Source of the DNA: Petrosia ficiformis
Lineage: Eukaryota > Porifera > Demospongiae > Haplosclerida > Petrosiidae
NCBI GenBank assembly: GCA_947044365.1
Contig: OX345648.1
Location: 3,476,096-3,540,095, forward strand
Reading direction: 5' to 3'
Length of the DNA stretch: 64,000 nucleotides
Shown here: positions 59,009-64,000 of the stretch, in pieces
Numbering within the stretch: the stretch's first letter is position 1
How the letters are laid out: every line of letters starts with the position of its first letter
Made by a program: the position numbers and the translations under genes
The notes under the pieces: model-generated
The model's input: only the letters and a program-made list of their open reading frames with translations
Databases searched by the model: none
Told to the model about the DNA's origin: nothing

Positions 59009-61232
59009 ATGGCAAAGAAAGCTTCAACTTCCTCTGATGCTCTCAAGAAACTTGAGAAACAACTAACTTGCGCGATTTGTCTCAATCACTACACTGACCC
59101 AAAGACACTTCTTTGTCTTCATTCGTTTTGTCATCAATGTCTAGAGGGACTGCCACTTGAACTTCAAGAAGAGAATTACTGCATCTTATCATGTCCCATT
59201 TGTCGAATACCCACAGAACTACCTGAAGCAGATGTGGGCAGACTTCCAATAGCTTTCTTGATCAATAATCTCACTGAGATACACAATCTATTGAAGAAGG
59301 TATCTGGTGATCAACATGTTTCGTGTGATAACTGTAAGAAGAGAGATGCATTTAGTTACTGTAAACAATGTACCAAATTCTTCTGTGCTAGATGTTTTGG
59401 TGTTCATAACGAATGGGCACCTTTTGTAGATCATAAAATTATAAGCCTCGATGAAGTCGCTCGTTCTGCATTTCAACTGCCTTCCAGTAAACCAAATATG
59501 AAATGTTCCAGTCATGACAAATCACTGAAGTTCTATTGTGAAACATGTCACGACCTCATTTGTTCCCACTGTACTATTAATATTCACAAGGGACATGAAT
59601 ACGACCTTGTCAATGACACATATGATAGACATCGACCGATAATAGAATCTACAAGTGAAAGAACAAATAGTTGTAGTAAAGGAAGCTGTAAAAACCCTAA
59701 CACAAAGAAAGAAAGCGATCACGTACCAGGGAAAAACAGTCAAACAGGAGATTCATGTTATGATCAAACAGCTTATTGATCTTCTTCATCAAACAGAGAG
59801 GAAGCTTACCGATGATGTGGATTTAGCTGTGAGACAGAAGTTGAGTATGCTGAATCAACAGAAACAAAAAGTCGAGATAACATTAGGTCAACTGACAGAT
59901 TGTGATGAATTTTTAGAACAAGCTTTTAAGGTAGGTACTCCTCAACAAGTTCTATTAGCACAACCACAAATAATCAATCGTACAAATAGTATTATGAAGT
60001 GTTTTAAACCAGAGTCATTTCAACCAGTAGAACAAGCTGATATTAATTTAGTGAAGAGTAAGAAGATTGGGGATGTGCACAAAAGTATTGGAGAAGTTAG
60101 ATATTCTTCATCTTGTGAAGTAAAAAATGTCGATCATCGTTTTGCCTTGATGGGAATTGAGTCAACCAGTAACATAGTCTTTGAATCTCCAGATGGATCT
60201 CCTGTTCCTCTTCCCTCTTCTCACATCAGCTGTTATCTGTCTTCTCCTGATAATAATCAACCTATAGAGTGTAAAGTGAAGGATTCCACACAATCAGGAC
60301 AGTACAAGGTTGTCTTTACTCCCATCACTCGTGGTCTTCATCAACTACATGTAAGAGTACGTAATATCGATATACATGTACCAGGTAGTCCACTCAATAT
60401 TCTTGTCTCCATCCCTCCTATGAGAAGAGGTAATCCTGTGAAGAGTATCACTGGACTTAATAAACCATGGGGAATCGATGTGACTGATGATGAACTAATG
60501 ATAGTGAGTGAGGAGGGTGGTCACTGTGTCACTGTATTAGACAGAGAAGGGAAGAAAATAGATTCGTTTGGATCAAAAGGTAGTGGCAGGGGCCAGTTTA
60601 ATTGTCCTAGTGGTATAGCTGTTACTCCAAATGGAACCATTCTAGTTGGAGACTCGAATAATCATCGAATTCAGGAGTTAACAATTAAAGGAGACTGTAT
60701 AGCTAATGTTGGAAAGAAAGGAAATTTACGTCTTCAGTTTGATCATTCTAAAGGTATAACTATCAACAAAACCACAGGACAAGTATTTGTTGCTGATGAT
60801 GATAATCATCAAATACAAGTCTTCAATCCTGATCTCACATTCTCATATACATTCGGTAGTAAGGGTTCAAGACAAGGACAGTTTATAGGTCCCAGAGACG
60901 TGACATATAGTAAAGGATTTTTATATGTAGCCGATACTTTTAATCATCGTATTCAGAAGTTCACTCCTGAGGGTAGGTTTGTGAATATGTTTGGTACACG
61001 GGGATCCAATCCAGGTCAACTCACTCTTCCATCAGGTATTACAGTAGATGATAACAATCTACTGTATGTTGCTGAGAGCACTAATAATCGTATTTCTATT
61101 TTCACTACGAGTAGTGAATTTATTCATTGTTTTGGAGAGTATGGACAGTTTAATGAACCTAGAGAATTATCATTTAAATATGGATATTTATATGTTTGTG
61201 ACTGGAATAACAACAGAGTTGTAGTGTACTGA
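59009..61232 (+). pseudogene. TRIM-NHL (TRIM2/3/71-like) gene split by one frameshift
   Basis: Predicted RING E3 ubiquitin ligase. The first frame (ATG 59009 to stop 59779) encodes a RING starting at residue 21 (CAIC, CLHSFCHQC, CPIC), B-box 1 (CDNCKKRDAFSYC) and B-box 2 (CSSHDKSLKFYCETC). From about 59646 the next frame (+1) continues seamlessly to 61232. It holds the coiled coil (KEQIVVVKEAVKTL), a filamin/IG-FLMN domain (SGQYKVVFTPITRGLHQLHV) and about five NHL repeats (FNCPSGIAVTPNGTILVGDS and similar). Together this is the standard architecture with no introns. The sequence as given cannot encode it in one frame: a one-base insertion, or equivalent, lies near 59640-59700. Sequencing error, a recent null allele and a two-base micro-change are all possible. 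No other lesion is seen. Confidence 0.88.
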
Positions 61233-62215
61233 ACTTTGTAAAGTGTTCAATATTTTATATTAGGTAATGTATGCATTAGTAGTTCATGTTTCTTGATTTA
61301 ATCATTTTATCATAATCTAATCATTGAATCTACTTACTGTATCTGAGAGGGAAGACACGAACGAGAAAACACAAAACCATATTATTATCAACATTCACTT
61401 CATTACACTTGTATATTACATATTACGTAAGGACTTGTAACATGATATGTGGATGTATAAAATAAAAAGCCTGACATAAAAACATTTTCAACAAAAATGA
61501 AAGATGATGTAGGGATGTCAACCCGGAATAACACAGGAGATTAACATTGGACCCACTTGATCTTCTGTGAGCTCTAACTAATAGCTTTGTTGATTGAATA
61601 GCTGGACTGCAGGTATGCAATACACACTACAATGTATAATAAAGGTGTCCTACAAACACACCACTTCCTACATAAGTACTTACACTGTTAAAAAAATGTA
61701 TATATCAAAGTGTCTTACCAACGTATTACTTCCTACATAGTACTGTTGTACATTCTGGGTTTGAAATCCCTGCTTCTTTCACTTTTATTGAAAATATTTA
61801 TTATCTTGTGATAATAGGTATAATAAACATTCAGGCCAGTAGTGTTGCCACTAACTCATTCTCTAGGATCTCTGGCCATCTTGAAGGCCTTGTTGGTCAT
61901 AAAAACACTAGATATCAAAAGGAATGTGTATTTAGACTTATCTGTATTATAATTATTAATTTATTATATTAGCAGAGACTTTAGCTCATCACATGCAATT
62001 AAAATGTATGGGCCATTTTTTTCTGGGGTAACTTGTGTACTACTGTACTTTCTGATAACAGATAATTAAGTTTAGACACAACAAAAACATTGAATAATTT
62101 TAGTTTCAAACTGATAAAAAATAAGTTTCAAAACATATTTCAATGCAACAACAGTTAATCCCAAGCTATCAGCTATCATCTTGGAGTCAGTACCAAAGAA
62201 TCCATTATAAGACAA
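61233..62215. other. Intergenic, no gene seen
   Basis: Between the TRIM-NHL stop and the transporter. AATAAA lies near 61460. A roughly 75-bp imperfect duplication (CACTTCCTACATAAGTAC and TACTTCCTACATAGTAC) lies at about 61645-61745. A tRNA B-box-like TGGGTTTGAAATCCC is at 61757. No exon is supported. Confidence 0.45.
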
Positions 62216-63886
62216 ATGTCAGTATCAAAGAACTCTACAAGACAAAAATCACAACAATGTGCCAGGAAAGACACATTTCAAGAAACCTCCCTTTCTACAA
62301 GGTACTGTCTGAAATACAAAATTCAGTTAATTCATTCGAAGGGAGCACTATTGATGATGTGGGTGACGCTAACATATTATGTATATTGGTATAGTCTGAC
62401 TGGTGAACAGTTCAACAGATATATACAAACTTTTTCAGGTAGTGAAGAGATCTACCTTTACCTACATCAAGTTCTTCTAATCCTAACTCCATTATTTGGC
62501 TGGACTGGTGATGCTTGGATTGGAAGATATAAAGTTATTCTCTGCAGTTTGGTAGTTGGTCTTTCAGGATGCATAATTGTTAGTGTGCAGATAATAGTAT
62601 CTAACTATCCATCACTAAATAAAATAACTATAGCATTGCTTTATATCAGTGAATTTATTATTTCATTGGCTATTACTGCTTTTCATGCAAACACTCTTCC
62701 ATTCATTACTGATCAAATGATAGGAGCTTCAGGTGCCGAACTTAGTGCTGCAGTAGATTGGTATTTCTGGGTCGCGACTGTACCACTTGCAATGACTACA
62801 GTCATTCGTTGTTACTGTGTCAATTTAACAAATACTGTAGTGTCTGTTTTCCTGTATACCATTGGGATAGCATTACCTTTCTCTAGCATTTTAGTATGTC
62901 CACACTGGCTTATAACAGAGCCTCATATCTCTAAACCTATCAAACACATTGCCTCTGTACTCAATTTTGCGAGGAAGAATAAGTACCCTAGGAATCGTAG
63001 TGCCCTCACCTATTGGGAAGATACATTTCCTTCAAGACTTGATTTAGGAAAAGATAAATATGGTGGTCCATTTACAGAGGAAGGTGTAGAAAATGTAAAG
63101 ACATTCTTAATGCTAATACCTCTTATTTTTGTAAGCTCATTAGGAGGACTGGCTATACATGTCAATTCTCAAGATCTTCACATGAACAGAAACAATCTTG
63201 ATGTCCAGTGCATTTTAAGTAATGAAGATTTAATTGCAGCACTAATAATTGCGTTTGGAATCCCTTTCTTCCATTTAATACTGAAACCTATCTTTTTTAG
63301 GTATCTACATCGAATATCATTTTCAATGTTGAAAATAATAGGACTTGGTTTTGTGCTATACCTCATTGGATGTCTGTATTTATCATTTATTGAGTTCATA
63401 GGGCACAGAATGAATCCTAATGCAACCTGTCTGTTTGATGTACCAGTATCTGTCATCCCTATTGACTATGACTGGGCTTTACTCCCACTACTACTTAAAG
63501 GAATGGGAAGCATAATCGTTGGAATTACTTTAGTGAAATTCCTGATTGCTCAATCACCTCATCAGATAAAAGGGTTGCTATATGGTTGCTATTACGCATT
63601 CAATGGAATTGCGAAAGTGATTGGATACAACTTGTACCGTCCATTCAAACAGTTGTATCATACTACACCTAGCTGTGGGTTTTATTACTACATCACTCAA
63701 ACTATTATCTTGACAGTAATATTAATACTGTTCATTATTGTATCAAAATGGTACAAGTTACGAACGAGGAATAACCCAATTAATTTTACCTTGATAGTTG
63801 CAGAAAATATAAACCAAAAAGAACACACACAAAGTCTATCAGATTCATATGGAGCAACAGATGATAGTCTTATCATTAACAACTAA
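62216..63886 (+). CDS. SLC15/POT-family transporter, atypical
   Basis: Multi-pass membrane protein of the proton-coupled oligopeptide (PTR2/SLC15) family. Family segments: LTPLFGWTGDAWIGRYK (loop 2-3 GRYK), ITAFHANTLPFITDQM (the GADQF region), DWYFWV, and ALTYWEDTFPSRLDLGKDK then YGGPFTEEGVENVKTFL in the central loop. About twelve hydrophobic segments fill 62350-63780. It is a single exon as read. The start is uncertain: ATG 62216 is used, but residues 1-45 are polar and unlike the family, so translation may begin further in or an upstream exon may exist. At the first helix the usual ExxER before YSxTG is absent (TLTYYVYWYSLTG), which suggests altered proton coupling or substrate. It ends TAA 63884-63886. 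Confidence 0.8.
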   Translation: MSVSKNSTRQKSQQCARKDTFQETSLSTRYCLKYKIQLIHSKGALLMMWVTLTYYVYWYSLTGEQFNRYIQTFSGSEEIYLYLHQVLLILTPLFGWTGDAWIGRYKVILCSLVVGLSGCIIVSVQIIVSNYPSLNKITIALLYISEFIISLAITAFHANTLPFITDQMIGASGAELSAAVDWYFWVATVPLAMTTVIRCYCVNLTNTVVSVFLYTIGIALPFSSILVCPHWLITEPHISKPIKHIASVLNFARKNKYPRNRSALTYWEDTFPSRLDLGKDKYGGPFTEEGVENVKTFLMLIPLIFVSSLGGLAIHVNSQDLHMNRNNLDVQCILSNEDLIAALIIAFGIPFFHLILKPIFFRYLHRISFSMLKIIGLGFVLYLIGCLYLSFIEFIGHRMNPNATCLFDVPVSVIPIDYDWALLPLLLKGMGSIIVGITLVKFLIAQSPHQIKGLLYGCYYAFNGIAKVIGYNLYRPFKQLYHTTPSCGFYYYITQTIILTVILILFIIVSKWYKLRTRNNPINFTLIVAENINQKEHTQSLSDSYGATDDSLIINN

Positions 63887-64000
63887 TATCATAATTATAA
63901 ACAACATATAAATTATATTTTGTATAATATACATATACTTATAGCTATATATAATATATATAATATAAATTATATAATAATTCCGATATTACAAAATTTC
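63887..64000. other. Short AT-rich tail after the transporter
   Basis: TATA-rich sequence to the window end; probable 3' UTR. No clear polyadenylation signal. Confidence 0.4.

Overview
This is eukaryotic, AT-rich DNA with split genes (GT-AG introns, mostly short exons), AATAAA signals and many short inverted-repeat transposons. It is most likely from a sponge (demosponge): it has a NACHT-LRR innate-immune gene with death-fold domains, an atypical SLC15 transporter, a TRIM-NHL gene, and animal meiotic and mitochondrial genes in the same window. The species assignment is inference. All exon structures were read by eye from splice sites, reading phase and remembered family sequence; no search was run.

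Layout. 3.5-25.1 kb, minus strand: a long many-exon gene homologous to MEI1 (meiosis inhibitor 1). Its introns are loaded with MITEs, and a Crypton-type tyrosine-recombinase transposon with an intact catalytic set (22.6-24.1 kb, plus) sits in one of them. 25.8-30.3 kb, plus: an 11-exon kelch gene most like KLHDC3, head to head with MEI1 about 0.7 kb away; both families are linked to meiosis in vertebrates. 31.6-37.3 kb, plus: an NLR gene (three death-fold-like domains, NACHT, LRRs) whose first domain exon carries two frameshifts. 37.6-45.5 kb: a transposon-rich stretch with TTAA-flanked MITEs, a hAT deletion derivative, a cysteine-rich transposon-type gene on the minus strand, a near-perfect foldback palindrome and, at 39.7 kb, a small ORF for a 48-residue secreted-type peptide with a CC-C-C-CC cysteine framework. 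45.7-51.2 kb, plus: a complete six-exon ABHD6-like serine hydrolase whose third intron contains one hAT element nested in another. 51.9-57.5 kb, minus: the C-terminal exons of MTO1 (mitochondrial tRNA U34 modification), with no 5' exons visible. 59.0-61.2 kb, plus: an intronless TRIM-NHL gene split by one frameshift. 62.2-63.9 kb, plus: an SLC15/POT-type transporter lacking the usual ExxER motif.

The host genes do not form a pathway, apart from the possible co-regulated meiotic pair MEI1/KLHDC3. The strongest leads are the conotoxin-framework-like secreted peptide ORF, the meiotic head-to-head pair, the broken NLR and TRIM-NHL reading frames, and the nested and complementary hAT derivatives.
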